Of a DNA stretch of 64,000 nucleotides, positions 53,847 to 63,712 are shown in pieces. Numbering within the stretch: the stretch's first letter is position 1; every line of letters starts with the position of its first letter. This stretch comes from Bacteroidales bacterium (GTDB lineage: Bacteria; Bacteroidota; Bacteroidia; Bacteroidales; UBA932). The notes under the pieces were generated by a model. The model was not told the DNA's origin. It saw nothing but the letters and a program-made list of their open reading frames with translations, and did no database searches. Both the position numbers and the translations under genes were made by a program. The stretch spans positions 1-64,000 of the forward strand of contig JAFYME010000066.1 of NCBI GenBank assembly GCA_017556765.1, in the 5' to 3' direction.

Positions 53847-54419
53847 CAGAGACTTGCGTATCATCTGGAATTCGCTTTCGAAATTAGGGGTGAAGATTCC
53901 CTTGCCGATGTTCGCGTCAATATCGGCGAGCTCCCACCAGCGTCCCTCATCGACCTCGTCAAGGTCGGGATGCAGTTCATATGAACCTACTGCGGCAAAG
54001 ACATTGACCATTTCCCTTTCAATGGAAGACTCGAATTCATATGTTTCGAGATAGATAGGATTGAACTCGGTGAAGCCCAATTCCTCTGACGCCTCACGAT
54101 AGACAGCCTCTATAAGTGATTCACCATAAGACACATGGCCACCTACAGCAGTATCCCATTTGCCGGGCTGGATGTCCTTTCGCATGGAACGTTTCTGGAG
54201 GTATATCCTTGAAAAACGGTCGATTATATGGATATGGATCACGGGATGAAGCGGCTTGCTTCCTCCATGACAGTATTCACGCGTAGAGCGTCCCACGACC
54301 ATGCCGCTTGGGAGCACAATCGGGAACCATTCGCTTCCATGAGCCATGACAGCCTTGGAACCGGCTGTAGGAGTCGGCACCACAGGAGCCATTTCATATG
54401 GATATATCAGCTCTACCAT
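53832..54419 (-). CDS. Nudix hydrolase family protein
   Basis: 195 residues. A complete Nudix box GHVSYGESLIEAVYREASEELGF with REXXEE in place (about residues 107-129). The layout with a leading segment and the box preceded by KWDTAVGG is like Idi/YfcD-type Nudix proteins. Substrate undetermined. It begins 3 bases after the thioesterase stop, in one transcript with it and the HU-like gene. Confidence 0.88.
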   Translation of the reverse strand: MVELIYPYEMAPVVPTPTAGSKAVMAHGSEWFPIVLPSGMVVGRSTREYCHGGSKPLHPVIHIHIIDRFSRIYLQKRSMRKDIQPGKWDTAVGGHVSYGESLIEAVYREASEELGFTEFNPIYLETYEFESSIEREMVNVFAAVGSYELHPDLDEVDEGRWWELADIDANIGKGIFTPNFESEFQMIRKSLLALL

Positions 54420-54422
54420 CCT

Positions 54423-55157
54423 TTAGAATACTATTTCCACACAATATGACGACTGTCCGTCGACCTTTCCTTCTACATATACATGAAGGCCGTCTTCCTT
54501 CTCGACTGAAGCCCTGTATATCTTGACATGGTCACCGGCCTTGGTCTCGTGGTCGAAGTTGATCGTGAATTCCTTGACCGGTCTGGTCGAAGTGATGTCA
54601 TATCCGACCGAATTCATCGACCACTGCATGTACATTGCGTTGTTTGTATGGCCGTTTGTATCAATGTCGGAATAAGACACATGATGCGTTCTCACAAGCT
54701 CCGGTTCTACGTCCTTAGGCATCTGGACCTTGTCTGCAGGGGTCTCCAGGGCATTTTCCGTACATATGGCACCATCCTCCATAAGCTTTGGATCACGCAC
54801 GAGTCTGCGGGTTTCGAGATTCAGGACAAGCCACGATGTCGTTGCCTTCACTCTTTCTCTGCCTTCATTGTCCGTAAGGACGAAGTCTCTGAGGAAGAAA
54901 AGGCGGTTCAGGCCTTTATGCCATGTATTCAGAGTGATCTCCTCCCTCCACTTCGGAGTATCAATGAACTCCACATGCACTCTGGAAAGGATCCATGCCG
55001 TATTGGTCTTGATGAGGTCGTCGTATCCAAAACCAAGATACACTGCATGACGGCCCGCAGCTTCCTGGGCCATGTTCATGAATGAGGTCGGCTTCAGACG
55101 CCATGCCGCATCTGTATCGTAGCACGGGATCGTATGCTTCTCTGTATACTTTATCAT
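54423..55157 (-). CDS. acyl-ACP thioesterase (FatA/FatB family)
   Basis: 244 residues with tandem hot-dog domains. N-terminal half: [28 protein letters not shown]-terminal half: [20 protein letters not shown], which has the family Asn/His motif. It releases fatty acids from acyl-ACP. Overlaps the HU-like gene by 4 bases (ATGA). The fab genes are about 17 kb away. Confidence 0.88.
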   Translation of the reverse strand: MIKYTEKHTIPCYDTDAAWRLKPTSFMNMAQEAAGRHAVYLGFGYDDLIKTNTAWILSRVHVEFIDTPKWREEITLNTWHKGLNRLFFLRDFVLTDNEGRERVKATTSWLVLNLETRRLVRDPKLMEDGAICTENALETPADKVQMPKDVEPELVRTHHVSYSDIDTNGHTNNAMYMQWSMNSVGYDITSTRPVKEFTINFDHETKAGDHVKIYRASVEKEDGLHVYVEGKVDGQSSYCVEIVF

Positions 55158-56119
55158 TTGACTACATGGTTAAGAATTCTGAGCTCCTCAGGACTGTAGA
55201 GGAACTGGTCCACCCATTCCGGTGACATTCTTCCGACTACTGCGAGAGCAATGAGGAAGAGTACCGCAAGAGCAGCTATGATGCATAACGCCACAAGGGC
55301 CGGCTTGCCTGATTTTTTCTTCGGCTCTGCCGCAGGCTCTGGCTTTGGCGTCACGACCGGTTCCGGCTTGACAGGCTGTTTTGATTCCGGAACTGCAATC
55401 GTTTCGGGGAGCGGCACCTGAGCAGGTTCCTTTTCGGGCTCCTGCTTTGCTTCAGGCTCCTGGACTGGCTCGGGCGTCACGACTAGTTCCGGCTCCTGGA
55501 CTGGTTCTAGCTCTGGTACTGGTTCCGGCTCTGGCTCTACGAGAGACACCTGCACCTTGACTGGTTCTACCGGCTGTACAGGCTCTGCAACCGGCTCTGG
55601 TTCAGGCTTTACAGGCTGCGCCGGCTTTTCCGGTACGGTCTCGCCAAGAAGCGACTTGAGGCCTGCCACGGCAGCGCTCACTTCTTCCTTTGTCTCCTGA
55701 TGGGTCTTCAATGAAATCGGTTCCAGCCCGAATCCTGCAGGATAAATGTCCAGATCTTCATTTGCAACAAAGAATATGGCATTTTCCTTTGTCGCCCTCA
55801 GACGGCCCAGTCCGGGGAACACAATCGTCTTCTTCGTATGGAGCATCGGCTTGAGCTCAGCCACAAAATCTTTGATGATCCTTTCCGCCATAGCCTTGTC
55901 GACATTGTTGGTCGAGGCATAAAATGCTGCCAGCTCATCCCCTTCGTCAGGCTTTGGCCTGAAGAAGAGCCTTCTGTACGGAGGGTTTATGGTATAGCCC
56001 TTATCCGAAAAAGTCGAAGGGACGACCTCGGCCACAAAGGAGCCAAGACCGGGCAACACCACTCTGTCATTGTCAAGAATGAGTTCCTTGACCATTTTTG
56101 ATAAGAGATCGATATCCAT
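55154..56119 (-). CDS. membrane-anchored HU-like (HU-CCDC81-type) protein
   Basis: 321 residues. Residues 1 to about 70 and 75 to about 140 look like two divergent HU/IHF-fold units ([16 protein letters not shown]..., FRPKPDE; then [21 protein letters not shown]). Next comes a long Pro/Glu/Val-rich low-complexity stretch (about 165-270), a single membrane segment ([21 protein letters not shown], about 279-299) and a short tail. Related Bacteroidetes proteins often end in a SPOR domain; none is present here. With the N-terminus in the cytoplasm it could link DNA or another ligand to the membrane, which is inference. -7 element at 56167-56174. Confidence 0.75.
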   Translation of the reverse strand: MDIDLLSKMVKELILDNDRVVLPGLGSFVAEVVPSTFSDKGYTINPPYRRLFFRPKPDEGDELAAFYASTNNVDKAMAERIIKDFVAELKPMLHTKKTIVFPGLGRLRATKENAIFFVANEDLDIYPAGFGLEPISLKTHQETKEEVSAAVAGLKSLLGETVPEKPAQPVKPEPEPVAEPVQPVEPVKVQVSLVEPEPEPVPELEPVQEPELVVTPEPVQEPEAKQEPEKEPAQVPLPETIAVPESKQPVKPEPVVTPKPEPAAEPKKKSGKPALVALCIIAALAVLFLIALAVVGRMSPEWVDQFLYSPEELRILNHVVK

Positions 56120-56274
56120 AAGATGAAGTTTAACGTCCGGAAACGTATTTTTGACTTAAATCGTCACAAAGGTACAAAAAAATCAAAAAAACTTACGAAA
56201 AAAATTTGGCAGTTAAAAAAATGTTCGTACATTTGCGTTCCCAAACGATAAGGATAACGTTTGCGGACAAATAT
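56120..56274. other. divergent intergenic region HU-like / tRNA-Asn
   Basis: 155 AT-rich bases with the -7 element of the HU-like operon (TACCTTTG, minus, 56174-56167) and the tRNA promoter (56204-56235). Confidence 0.5.
56204..56235 (+). promoter_or_regulatory. promoter of the tRNA-Asn pair
   Basis: TTTG (56204-56207), 20-base spacer, TACATTTG (56228-56235): full consensus. Mature tRNA begins about 40 bases downstream. Confidence 0.75.
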
Positions 56275-56348
56275 TCCCGAATAGCTCAGTTGGTTAGAGC
56301 ATCTGACTGTTAATCAGAGGGTCCTTGGTTCAAGTCCAAGTTCGGGAG
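56275..56348 (+). tRNA. tRNA-Asn (GTT)
   Basis: 74 nt cloverleaf: acceptor TCCCGAA/TTCGGGA, anticodon loop CTGTTAA (anticodon GTT), T arm GGTTCAAGT, discriminator G. CCA is not encoded. Confidence 0.95.
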
Positions 56349-56367
56349 CAAAACATACATATTAAAT

Positions 56368-56441
56368 TCCCGAATAGCTCAGTTGGTTAGAGCATCTGAC
56401 TGTTAATCAGAGGGTCCTTGGTTCAAGTCCAAGTTCGGGAG
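56368..56441 (+). tRNA. tRNA-Asn (GTT), second identical copy
   Basis: Identical over all 74 nt to the copy at 56275, 19 bases downstream of it. Presumably one transcript from the promoter at 56204, ended by the hairpin at 56443. Confidence 0.95.
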
Positions 56442-56442
56442 C

Positions 56443-56473
56443 AAAAAGGATGACTTTTCAGTCATCCTTTTTT
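56443..56473. terminator. terminator of the tRNA-Asn pair
   Basis: 12-bp stem AAAAAGGATGAC (56443-56454) / GTCATCCTTTTT (56461-56472), loop TTTTCA, with a T-run. Symmetric ends let it also serve the convergent dehydrogenase gene. Confidence 0.85.
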
Positions 56474-56477
56474 CGTT

Positions 56478-57404
56478 TCACCAGCCCTTTCTGATGTTGT
56501 CAGCCATGATGTCTATGAGACGACGTCGGGCTTCGATGCTGGCCCAGGCGATATGAGGCGTGAGTCTCATGCGCTCAGGATGCTGCATCTTCAGGTAAGG
56601 ATGGTCCTCCGGAATCGGCTCCTGAACGAAGACATCGATACCGGCTCCGGCGATGATTCCATTATCGACTGCCTCAGCAAGATCCTCCTCAACGATGATC
56701 GCTCCCCTTCCGACATTTACAAGATATGCCGTAGGCTTCATCAGAGCAAGCTGCTCCTTGCCGATCAGGCGGTTTGTCCTCTCGTTAAGAGGAGCATGTA
56801 TGGACACGATGTCAGAGACCTTCAGCAACTCCTCGAGCGAAAGGCATGGATAGTCCTTGCAATGGCCCGTGCCCGATGTTGAGAAATAGCATACATTCAT
56901 TCCGAATGCCTCGGCGATCTTGGCCACCTTGCTGCCGATGTTACCCATTCCTATGATTCCTATGGTCTTACCGGCAAGCTCCCACCAGTTCCAGTTCGGA
57001 TCGGTAAACATTCCGCTGCGCGAGTATGAGCCTGTCTTCACGCTATCGTCGAAATACGGAGCTCCACCGACAAGCGAGAGGATATGCATGTAGGTCGCCT
57101 GGACCACAGAATCGGTAGAATAACCGACTGCATTGCGTACCGGAATTCCCTTGGAAGCCGCATACTCAACATCGATATTGTTCACACCAGTAGCGGCAAT
57201 ACATATCAGTTTCAGGTTCGGAGCCGAATCAATCAACTGCTTGTCTACCATCACTTTATTGATAAGGAGCACATCCAGTTCCTTCACCCTTTCACGGGCT
57301 TCTTCAGGAGTGGAATTTTCATATCGGGTAAAATCGCCCAGACGCTCAAACGGCTCAAAGGACACATCGCCCATGGTAGCCGCATCAAGAAAAGCTATCT
57401 TCAT
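56478..57404 (-). CDS. D-2-hydroxyacid dehydrogenase (hydroxypyruvate/glycerate type)
   Basis: 308 residues. NAD(H)-binding GKTIGIIGMGNIGSKVAKIAEAFGM and the catalytic trio: Arg in NVGRGAIIVEEDLAEA, Glu in VFVQEPIPEDHPY and His in LTPHIAWASIEARRR. Hydroxypyruvate or glycerate is the likely substrate; other 2-oxoacids are possible. It begins 6 bases after the GH3 gene stop in the same direction. Confidence 0.9.
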   Translation of the reverse strand: MKIAFLDAATMGDVSFEPFERLGDFTRYENSTPEEARERVKELDVLLINKVMVDKQLIDSAPNLKLICIAATGVNNIDVEYAASKGIPVRNAVGYSTDSVVQATYMHILSLVGGAPYFDDSVKTGSYSRSGMFTDPNWNWWELAGKTIGIIGMGNIGSKVAKIAEAFGMNVCYFSTSGTGHCKDYPCLSLEELLKVSDIVSIHAPLNERTNRLIGKEQLALMKPTAYLVNVGRGAIIVEEDLAEAVDNGIIAGAGIDVFVQEPIPEDHPYLKMQHPERMRLTPHIAWASIEARRRLIDIMADNIRKGW

Positions 57405-57410
57405 ATGTTC

Positions 57411-59735
57411 TTATTTAACTGTTACTTCTGAAAAATAATGGTCCCTCAACGGCTTGACGACATGCTTGCCTGTCAATGTGACCTTGTCATAAAGCCTGAT
57501 GTCAGCCGAAGAAGCTCCGATCTTCACTTCAAATGTTCCCGGCGCGATGTTCCACTGACGCACGCCGTCGTTGGTATAATATCCGAACTGCTCGGTATGG
57601 AGCTTCACGCTGACTGTCCTTGTCTGGCCCGGCTCAAGAGAAACGCGGGCAAAGCCCTGGAGCTGGATAGGACGGATGTTCTGTCCATCGGTTGTCGGAG
57701 ACAGATAAACCTGAGCCACCTCGTCGGCCGCTACGCTTCCGGTATTCTTCACATTGAATGTAAGATTTACATATTTATCTGATGTAGAGGCCTTTGCATC
57801 AAGCTGGAGGTCTGAATATTCGAATGTTGTATAGCTGAGACCATAGCCGAAAGGCCACTGGACACGTGGATCCTTCTCTACCGACGTATTATAGCACAAA
57901 GGCTCATAGAGCTCTACCTTCGGATAACTTACAGAAAGCTTTGCCGACGGAGACACATTTCCATAAAGGATGTCAGCCACGGCATTTCCGCCTTCCTCGC
58001 CCGGATACCAAGCCTGGATCACAGCCGCGCAACGCTCTGCAATACCCGAAATCACCTGGGCACGACCTCCGAACACAACCAGAACAACCGGCTTGCCTGT
58101 AGCAAGAAGTTCCTCGACATACTGTTCCTGCCTGCCCGGAAGACGAAGTCCCTGACGGTCACGGTTCTCTCCGCAAAGCATCACATTTTCGCCGACTGCA
58201 GCGACGATGATGTCACTCTCTGCCGCCATTCCCAATGCCTCTTCCATATCCGCGATTTCTCCCGAATCCACCTTACGGTGCAGAAGAGCATATTCCCATG
58301 CACGTTCGTCACCGACCTGGCTGTACTTGGTCTCGATCTCCTCCGTCCAGTCACATCCGCGGGAATATGTAATCTCGAATCCATCAGGTCTGCGTCCACG
58401 CATTCCTTCGAGGAGGCCGACGATGTGCGGATCGTCAAGTCCATCTTTGACATGCTTCCAGAAATAGGCCATGGCAGGGAATGAATAGTCGCCGCACATA
58501 GCCCACATGCTGTTGGCATTCGGGCCTGTCACGAACACCTTTGCCGGCTCCTTCAACGGCAGGATGCCGTTGTTTTCAAGAAGTACGACCGACTGGGCCG
58601 CAATATCATAAGCCGTCTGTCGCTCCGCCGGAGTATCCAGCGTAATATGCTCAGTACTATAAAGATACGGATTCTTATCGAAGAGCCCGGCACGGAACTT
58701 ATGCCTCAGAACGTTCTTTACTGCACGCTCGAATGTCTCCGGGGAAACAAGTCCCTGATCGATAGCTTCCTGCAGATACTTATAATTCGACCCGGTCGGG
58801 AAATCCACATCATTTCCGGCATTGATAGCCGCAGCAGCCTTCTGCACAGGGGTTTCAAGTCCCGGAATCTGATCGATCGCAGTATAGTCGCTCACAACCA
58901 TTCCGTCGAAGCCTACATAATCACGAAGAATGTCCTTGAGGATGTATGAATTCTCGACACAGTTCGTTCCGTGGACAGCATGATAGCCCGGCATGACGAC
59001 CTTGCTTCCGGTCAGACGGATCATGGCCTCGTGCGGGAGAAGAATCTCTTCCAGCATCTCCTTTTCGTCTGTTTCTCCGCCACCGCCATAGCCAAGGTAA
59101 TGTTTTGTACATGTTCCTACTCCCACCTTCAGATCGTTCTGCTGGAGTCCTTTTGCGAACGCAACTCCCATGACAGCAGACAGATACGCATCCTCGCCAT
59201 ATGATTCCTCAAGACGATTGAAGCTTGGCACGCGGCACACATCGACCATCGGAGAAAGCGACAGCACACCTCCCATCTTTCGCATTACGGTACCAGTCTG
59301 GAAAGTCTTCAGCTCGGCAAGCTCCGGATTGAAGGAACCGGCCTGGCCGATCTGCTGCGGATAGACGGTCGCGCCCTTGGTATTGACGCCTGAAAGCACC
59401 TCTTCATGGAACAAAGCTGGAATACCGTTCGGAGTATTGTTCATCAGCCAGTCCTGAACCGCAGCGACACGGTCACGCAACACATTCGGGTCCAGAGGCT
59501 TCTGACTCGCATACTGGGAGAAATGACCGAGTCCATATGGAATCAGCTCCGCACATTTCTCTTCATCCAGATTTCCATATTCATCAAAGAGATCATCCAT
59601 GTATCCGCTTCTGAGCTGGGCGATACGTTCCTCCTGCGGCATCCTGTCGTAAAGTTCATCGACATATTGCTCCATATCGACAGCATTACAGCCTGCCATT
59701 AGCGCTGCCATACCGATGACTGCCATTCTCTTCAT
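57411..59735 (-). CDS. GH3 family beta-glycosidase, lipoprotein
   Basis: 774 residues. Lipobox LMAGC (Cys16). GH3 N-terminal barrel with nucleophile Asp in FDGMVVSDYTAID, KHYLGYGGGG and EESYGEDAYL; GH3 C-terminal alpha/beta domain; then a fibronectin III-like domain (DEVAQVYLSPT..., FARVSLEPGQTRTVSVKL). It most resembles beta-glucosidase/xylosidase members, but the linkage is not certain. Its lipobox suggests a periplasmic or surface membrane anchor. No SusC/SusD pair is next to it, so it is not in a classical polysaccharide locus. Confidence 0.92.
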   Translation of the reverse strand: MKRMAVIGMAALMAGCNAVDMEQYVDELYDRMPQEERIAQLRSGYMDDLFDEYGNLDEEKCAELIPYGLGHFSQYASQKPLDPNVLRDRVAAVQDWLMNNTPNGIPALFHEEVLSGVNTKGATVYPQQIGQAGSFNPELAELKTFQTGTVMRKMGGVLSLSPMVDVCRVPSFNRLEESYGEDAYLSAVMGVAFAKGLQQNDLKVGVGTCTKHYLGYGGGGETDEKEMLEEILLPHEAMIRLTGSKVVMPGYHAVHGTNCVENSYILKDILRDYVGFDGMVVSDYTAIDQIPGLETPVQKAAAAINAGNDVDFPTGSNYKYLQEAIDQGLVSPETFERAVKNVLRHKFRAGLFDKNPYLYSTEHITLDTPAERQTAYDIAAQSVVLLENNGILPLKEPAKVFVTGPNANSMWAMCGDYSFPAMAYFWKHVKDGLDDPHIVGLLEGMRGRRPDGFEITYSRGCDWTEEIETKYSQVGDERAWEYALLHRKVDSGEIADMEEALGMAAESDIIVAAVGENVMLCGENRDRQGLRLPGRQEQYVEELLATGKPVVLVVFGGRAQVISGIAERCAAVIQAWYPGEEGGNAVADILYGNVSPSAKLSVSYPKVELYEPLCYNTSVEKDPRVQWPFGYGLSYTTFEYSDLQLDAKASTSDKYVNLTFNVKNTGSVAADEVAQVYLSPTTDGQNIRPIQLQGFARVSLEPGQTRTVSVKLHTEQFGYYTNDGVRQWNIAPGTFEVKIGASSADIRLYDKVTLTGKHVVKPLRDHYFSEVTVK

Positions 59736-59857
59736 AATTCAAAATGCTATTTTATGTGATTAGAATTTCCGTTTCGGTAAATATACGAATTTTCCACTTG
59801 AGTGACAATAATATCTCTCCATTATACAGCAAGGCGCATCAGCGCCGCGTCATCCGC

Positions 59858-59889
59858 ACAAAAAAAAGCCCGGCTTATAACCGGGCTTT
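59858..59889 (-). terminator. terminator of tRNA-Leu
   Basis: 9-bp stem AAAGCCCGG (59865-59873) / CCGGGCTTT (59881-59889), followed on the minus strand by a T-run (complement of 59860-59867). Confidence 0.85.
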
Positions 59890-59895
59890 GAACAG

Positions 59896-59976
59896 TGCGG
59901 ATGATAGGACTCGAACCTACATGCCGTGAAGCACTCGCACCTGAAACGAGCGTGTCTACCATTTCACCACATCCGC
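59896..59976 (-). tRNA. tRNA-Leu (CAG)
   Basis: 81 nt class II tRNA with a long variable arm: acceptor GCGGATG/CATCCGC, anticodon loop TTCAGGT (anticodon CAG), T arm GGTTCGAGTCC, discriminator A. CCA is not encoded. Confidence 0.93.
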
Positions 59977-60043
59977 TTTTCAGAAAAGTGGGACAAAGAT
60001 ACAAAATGTTTTTAAATTACGAACTATTTACTACTTTTTCTGA

Positions 60044-60823
60044 TCAGATGACTATGTCAAATTTATGCTCTCCATCCCACCCGCTGATTTTCAAAACTAC
60101 CTGAGTCACCGCGAAGTCAAGTTCGATCTGAATATCCTGCAAATCTGGGGTGCTCCAGTCATATCCCGTCGATGCGATGTATTCGCCAAGCGAAAAACGT
60201 TTCAGGATTCCGTCTCCCTCATCGATTTCCAAGGTCATCAGGTCGTCAGTCTGACGAGGAAGCGTGAAGCTGCATGAATATTCCTCATCAACCCGTTTGC
60301 GTGATTCAAAATATCCTTCGACCGGCTTACCGTACACATCATAGCCGCAAACATCCGAAACGATCTTCAGCCATGGACGATATCCCTCGTCGGCATTCAC
60401 ATCAATATCCACTCGACAGTGGTTCTTCCTCATCCACACAGTCTCGCGCCACATCTCACAATCGGCATTGACCGTTGATGAATGCATGTACACAGGAGGA
60501 CAGTCCTCCCCTTTCGGAATACTCAATCCAGACTCTGACATGAATCCTCCTGCGCCCCACATCAGATTGACCTGCAGCACAGTGCGCGGCACTATAGCGG
60601 TATAATCCCTGGCAAACTTCTCAGATCCAATGTAATCAGTGAACACATAGCCGTCCGGCACCGTCACATAAAGGTCAGCAGACCTGACGGCAGAAGTATC
60701 GACTTCGCTGAAATCCAGAACAAGCCGGCACGGACATGATTCCCTGTACTCTTTGACTGCACAACCTGCACAGAGGAGGGCACCGACAATTACAGACAGT
60801 GCTTTGGACGACCTTATCTTCAT
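60044..60823 (-). CDS. FimB/Mfa2-like fimbrial anchor lipoprotein
   Basis: 259 residues. Lipobox CAGC, with Cys21 followed by VKEYRESCPCRLVLDFS, the opening typical of FimB/Mfa2 family anchors. The rest is predicted mainly beta (SADLYVTVPDGYVF, CRVDIDVNADEGYRPWLKIV). Known members (Mfa2, FimB) tether and limit the length of FimA/Mfa1-type fimbriae on the outer membrane. Follows the fimbrillin gene by 10 bases. Confidence 0.85.
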   Translation of the reverse strand: MKIRSSKALSVIVGALLCAGCAVKEYRESCPCRLVLDFSEVDTSAVRSADLYVTVPDGYVFTDYIGSEKFARDYTAIVPRTVLQVNLMWGAGGFMSESGLSIPKGEDCPPVYMHSSTVNADCEMWRETVWMRKNHCRVDIDVNADEGYRPWLKIVSDVCGYDVYGKPVEGYFESRKRVDEEYSCSFTLPRQTDDLMTLEIDEGDGILKRFSLGEYIASTGYDWSTPDLQDIQIELDFAVTQVVLKISGWDGEHKFDIVI

Positions 60824-60833
60824 ATTCTAACGA

Positions 60834-61814
60834 TTAAATTGTTTCTGTATAATCAGCACCATCAACCCAGTCCTTCACATTTATAGTGAATGTAGCCTCC
60901 TCGGTTGAAACAGGGATATCAGGAGATGGAGAACCCGGACGTGTTACAGTCAGGGTAACTGTATAAGCCGTATTCTGAGCCACATCTGCAAGTGTCACAG
61001 GATAGTAACATGTCTCGCCTCCTAAAGTCGCCTCTACGACAAGACGCGTCTTGCGAGGTGTCCATGCACCTTCATTCGCATCCGCCGATGTATGGTTAGG
61101 ATAGCAATAGAAATGATGCTGCGACGAATATGTAGCGCCATACTTGACCGACGCCTCAGGCGCATCATAGAGGAAAGAAAGCGTATTCGCACTTTCATAT
61201 TTCATCTTATGGTACCACTTGTCAAGAGCTGGCTCTGAATCAGAGAGGTATTTTCTATCGCCTGCAACATTGATAAGATAGACTCCAGTAACGACAAACT
61301 CCTTGTCCTGATTCACCTTAAGGGCCATATTGTTCTTGACACTCAATAAGGTGACTTTAGCTGCAATTCGCGAAACGTCAATCGTAGCAGACTTATCATT
61401 AGCGGACAATGTCTTTCTGGTCTGTCCGCTCATGACAAGCTTTCCTGCAGCGTTATCCTTCAGTGAAGAAGTCATGGAATTGAGTCCGGAAAGATTTGAA
61501 ACAGAGGCACATGACGGAGCATTTACCAAAGCCACGATGTCCTTGTCTCCCGGCAGGCATGTAAGTTTCAATGATTTGGTGTTGTCCTGATTTCCATACG
61601 CTTCCAGCCCTCCTGTAGCATGATCAAAAACAAAGACCTGAAGGTTTGAAACGGCATCTTCGGCAGCTGGAGTTCCCGTCAATCTTGTCTGGGCCACAGG
61701 TACATTGACTTCAAGTTCCACCATTTCATCAGTGACAGGAGCCTCCACCGGGGCTTCATTACAGCTCGCAAGAGCCAAAGCGGCAAAGGCCGCAAAGAAT
61801 AATTTTGTTCTCAT
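60834..61814 (-). CDS. FimA/Mfa1-type fimbrial subunit (lipoprotein precursor)
   Basis: 326 residues. Lipobox LALASC (Cys18). Two beta-sandwich regions as in fimbrillins; VPVAQTRLTGTPAAEDAVSNLQVFVFD marks the start of the mature part, and the final strand reads EEATFTINVKDWVDG. An Arg at position 44 (AQTR-LTG) is at the place where gingipain-like proteases trim FimA precursors, which exposes the groove for donor-strand polymerisation. Major-subunit identity is inferred from order in the locus. Confidence 0.83.
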   Translation of the reverse strand: MRTKLFFAAFAALALASCNEAPVEAPVTDEMVELEVNVPVAQTRLTGTPAAEDAVSNLQVFVFDHATGGLEAYGNQDNTKSLKLTCLPGDKDIVALVNAPSCASVSNLSGLNSMTSSLKDNAAGKLVMSGQTRKTLSANDKSATIDVSRIAAKVTLLSVKNNMALKVNQDKEFVVTGVYLINVAGDRKYLSDSEPALDKWYHKMKYESANTLSFLYDAPEASVKYGATYSSQHHFYCYPNHTSADANEGAWTPRKTRLVVEATLGGETCYYPVTLADVAQNTAYTVTLTVTRPGSPSPDIPVSTEEATFTINVKDWVDGADYTETI

Positions 61815-61837
61815 GATTATTTAGTATTAAAGGGTTT

Positions 61838-63712
61838 TCATTCTTCTCTCCTCTTGACCAGAAGGTGCATCTCCGGATCAAGATTGGCTCTATGTCTCAT
61901 ATAAGGATCATAAGCCAGACACAGGTCGTAGTACTTGAGCGCTTCGTCATGCAATCCGAGCCTTGAGAGCACCATGGCCTTCAGATAACACACCTTCGGA
62001 TCGGTATCATCAAGCCTTCCAAGCACGTCCATAGCAGAATGGTTATAATCCGCCGACATGAATGCCAATGCTGCATTATAATCATCGTATGGTCTCAACA
62101 CGGAAACAGCCTTCTTATAATCCAACGACTTAAGAGCCTCTACTCCAGCCATGTACGCTGTATCCAGTTCTGTCGTATGTACTGTATCCTTGAGCATTCC
62201 CGTCCTGTGCATATGGAAGTCGAAGCGCACGCTGCGGAGTTTCGGATAGACCTTTTCACGCAGATAGCGGTACTCCGGCATAGACGCAATCCTTGTCTCC
62301 ACGCGGTCAGGATCCTTCATTCCATCAATCAGCGCTGCAATCTTCTCCTTTGCTGAAGCTGACATGACCGTATCGCTTGCGATCAACTTGCGCAGCTGCT
62401 CCCAGTTTTCCGGAAGTTCCGACGCCTTCAGGCTATCCCTCCATTCCTCCGGCACATACCGGCCGATATATCTGCGGACAGCCTCTGAACGGGCGGCTGA
62501 AAGCTTACGATTCACCGAATAGGAACCCTCTGGGGAGCAGGAAGCGACGATGACCAATGAATCCAGTTCCAGATCATCTCTTGCCACAACATCATCGATA
62601 CATCTGACGACTCTTCGCAGCTCCGAAGCATTGTCTCCCAGAAGGGTGTCCACCACAGAGCTGCCCTGCCTGAAGTCGATGAAAGCCTTCGTATTGTCAT
62701 AGACCGTCCTCTCGAGCACAAACATCCTGTATTTCGGCCTGTCATCGACAAGAGTCGACAAAGAGCTGATATAGAACGTAAGTTCATCAGGGAAAGGAAA
62801 TTCATGTATGCATTCTCCTTTCTCATAAAGCTTTCCGTCAAGCGAGACAGTGACCTTTCTAAGCTTTGGCCGGCTCCGGAACGTATGTACATACCTGTAT
62901 ATGAAATCTCCGTCAGCCGAAGTCAGCACGGTATCCAGCCTTATGCCTTCCGTGACTATCGGATCCTTGACATATTTCTCATACATTTTACCCACGCGTC
63001 CCTTGCGGCGCTCGTTGAATCTCCATTTCAAATGCTTTGTATAGTGGATCAAGGCATCACGCTGGGTCACTCCAAAGAGATTTTCAGCAAGAGGAGCAGG
63101 GATGACAGAGGAATCCCGTTTCATAGCATACGTCTCAGGATAATATCTCTCAAGAAAGATCTCAAGCTGTCCTATACGTATGAAATCCGTCGTATCCGTA
63201 ATTATTGAAGCCAGAAATGCACGGTACCTCTGATATCCCCTCAACTGCTCAGCACGATATTTCTCTCCAGTAATGTACAGAGCATCAAGCGAAACCGTAT
63301 CCTCCTGTATTGCCATGAAGGGAAGTATCTTCAGCTGCCATTCCGAATCGGACATTGCCGCCGGGACGCTCACGTCAAAGCTTATGGAGACATATCCCGC
63401 CCTCTCGGCTACATTCCTGAAGCGAGCCGTGACCTTGGAGGCATTTATGACATCCGTAGCGATCATTTCGCCCGTCTCGGTGTCCTTTATGGCATTCATG
63501 ATTATCGGTTCATCCGACAACGTGCTTCTGATACTGTCTATCTGCACTTCATTATCTTCTTCCTCCTCGATCGGAGGCTCTTCCGGAACTGAAAGTGTCA
63601 TCCCGACCGCCCCGGAACGTATCTTCTGCATCTTCCTGTATGGAGAACAAGAGAGCGCGACGCCTAGCAGAAACAAAATTAAAAGTACCTTTCTATCAGA
63701 ACACATACGCAA
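61838..63712 (-). CDS. fimbria-linked OmpA/TPR lipoprotein (DUF3868-like)
   Basis: 624 residues. Lipobox LSC (VALSCSPYRK). Central and C-terminal part has an OmpA-like peptidoglycan-binding segment (VVASCSPEGSYSVNRKLSAARSEAVRRYI, about 397-425) and ends in TPR-like helices (AALAFMSADYNHSAMDVLGRL, ALKYYDLCLAYDP). The family is common next to DUF3575 genes in Mfa/Fim-type fimbrial operons, where it is thought to help with assembly or anchoring. Overlaps the DUF3575 gene by 17 bases. Confidence 0.8.
   Translation of the reverse strand: MRMCSDRKVLLILFLLGVALSCSPYRKMQKIRSGAVGMTLSVPEEPPIEEEEDNEVQIDSIRSTLSDEPIIMNAIKDTETGEMIATDVINASKVTARFRNVAERAGYVSISFDVSVPAAMSDSEWQLKILPFMAIQEDTVSLDALYITGEKYRAEQLRGYQRYRAFLASIITDTTDFIRIGQLEIFLERYYPETYAMKRDSSVIPAPLAENLFGVTQRDALIHYTKHLKWRFNERRKGRVGKMYEKYVKDPIVTEGIRLDTVLTSADGDFIYRYVHTFRSRPKLRKVTVSLDGKLYEKGECIHEFPFPDELTFYISSLSTLVDDRPKYRMFVLERTVYDNTKAFIDFRQGSSVVDTLLGDNASELRRVVRCIDDVVARDDLELDSLVIVASCSPEGSYSVNRKLSAARSEAVRRYIGRYVPEEWRDSLKASELPENWEQLRKLIASDTVMSASAKEKIAALIDGMKDPDRVETRIASMPEYRYLREKVYPKLRSVRFDFHMHRTGMLKDTVHTTELDTAYMAGVEALKSLDYKKAVSVLRPYDDYNAALAFMSADYNHSAMDVLGRLDDTDPKVCYLKAMVLSRLGLHDEALKYYDLCLAYDPYMRHRANLDPEMHLLVKRREE

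Larger units (their letters stand above)
59736..60043. other. 308-bp gap between the GH3 gene and the fimbrial locus
   Basis: Holds the GH3 leader, the tRNA-Leu gene and its terminator. A small hairpin GGCGC/GCGCC lies at 59833-59846. No further gene is seen. Confidence 0.6.

Noticed and set aside
56275..56441. Duplicate tRNA-Asn as an integration scar (attL/attR)
   Set aside because: Both copies are complete, only 19 bases apart and share one promoter and terminator; there is no integrase nearby.
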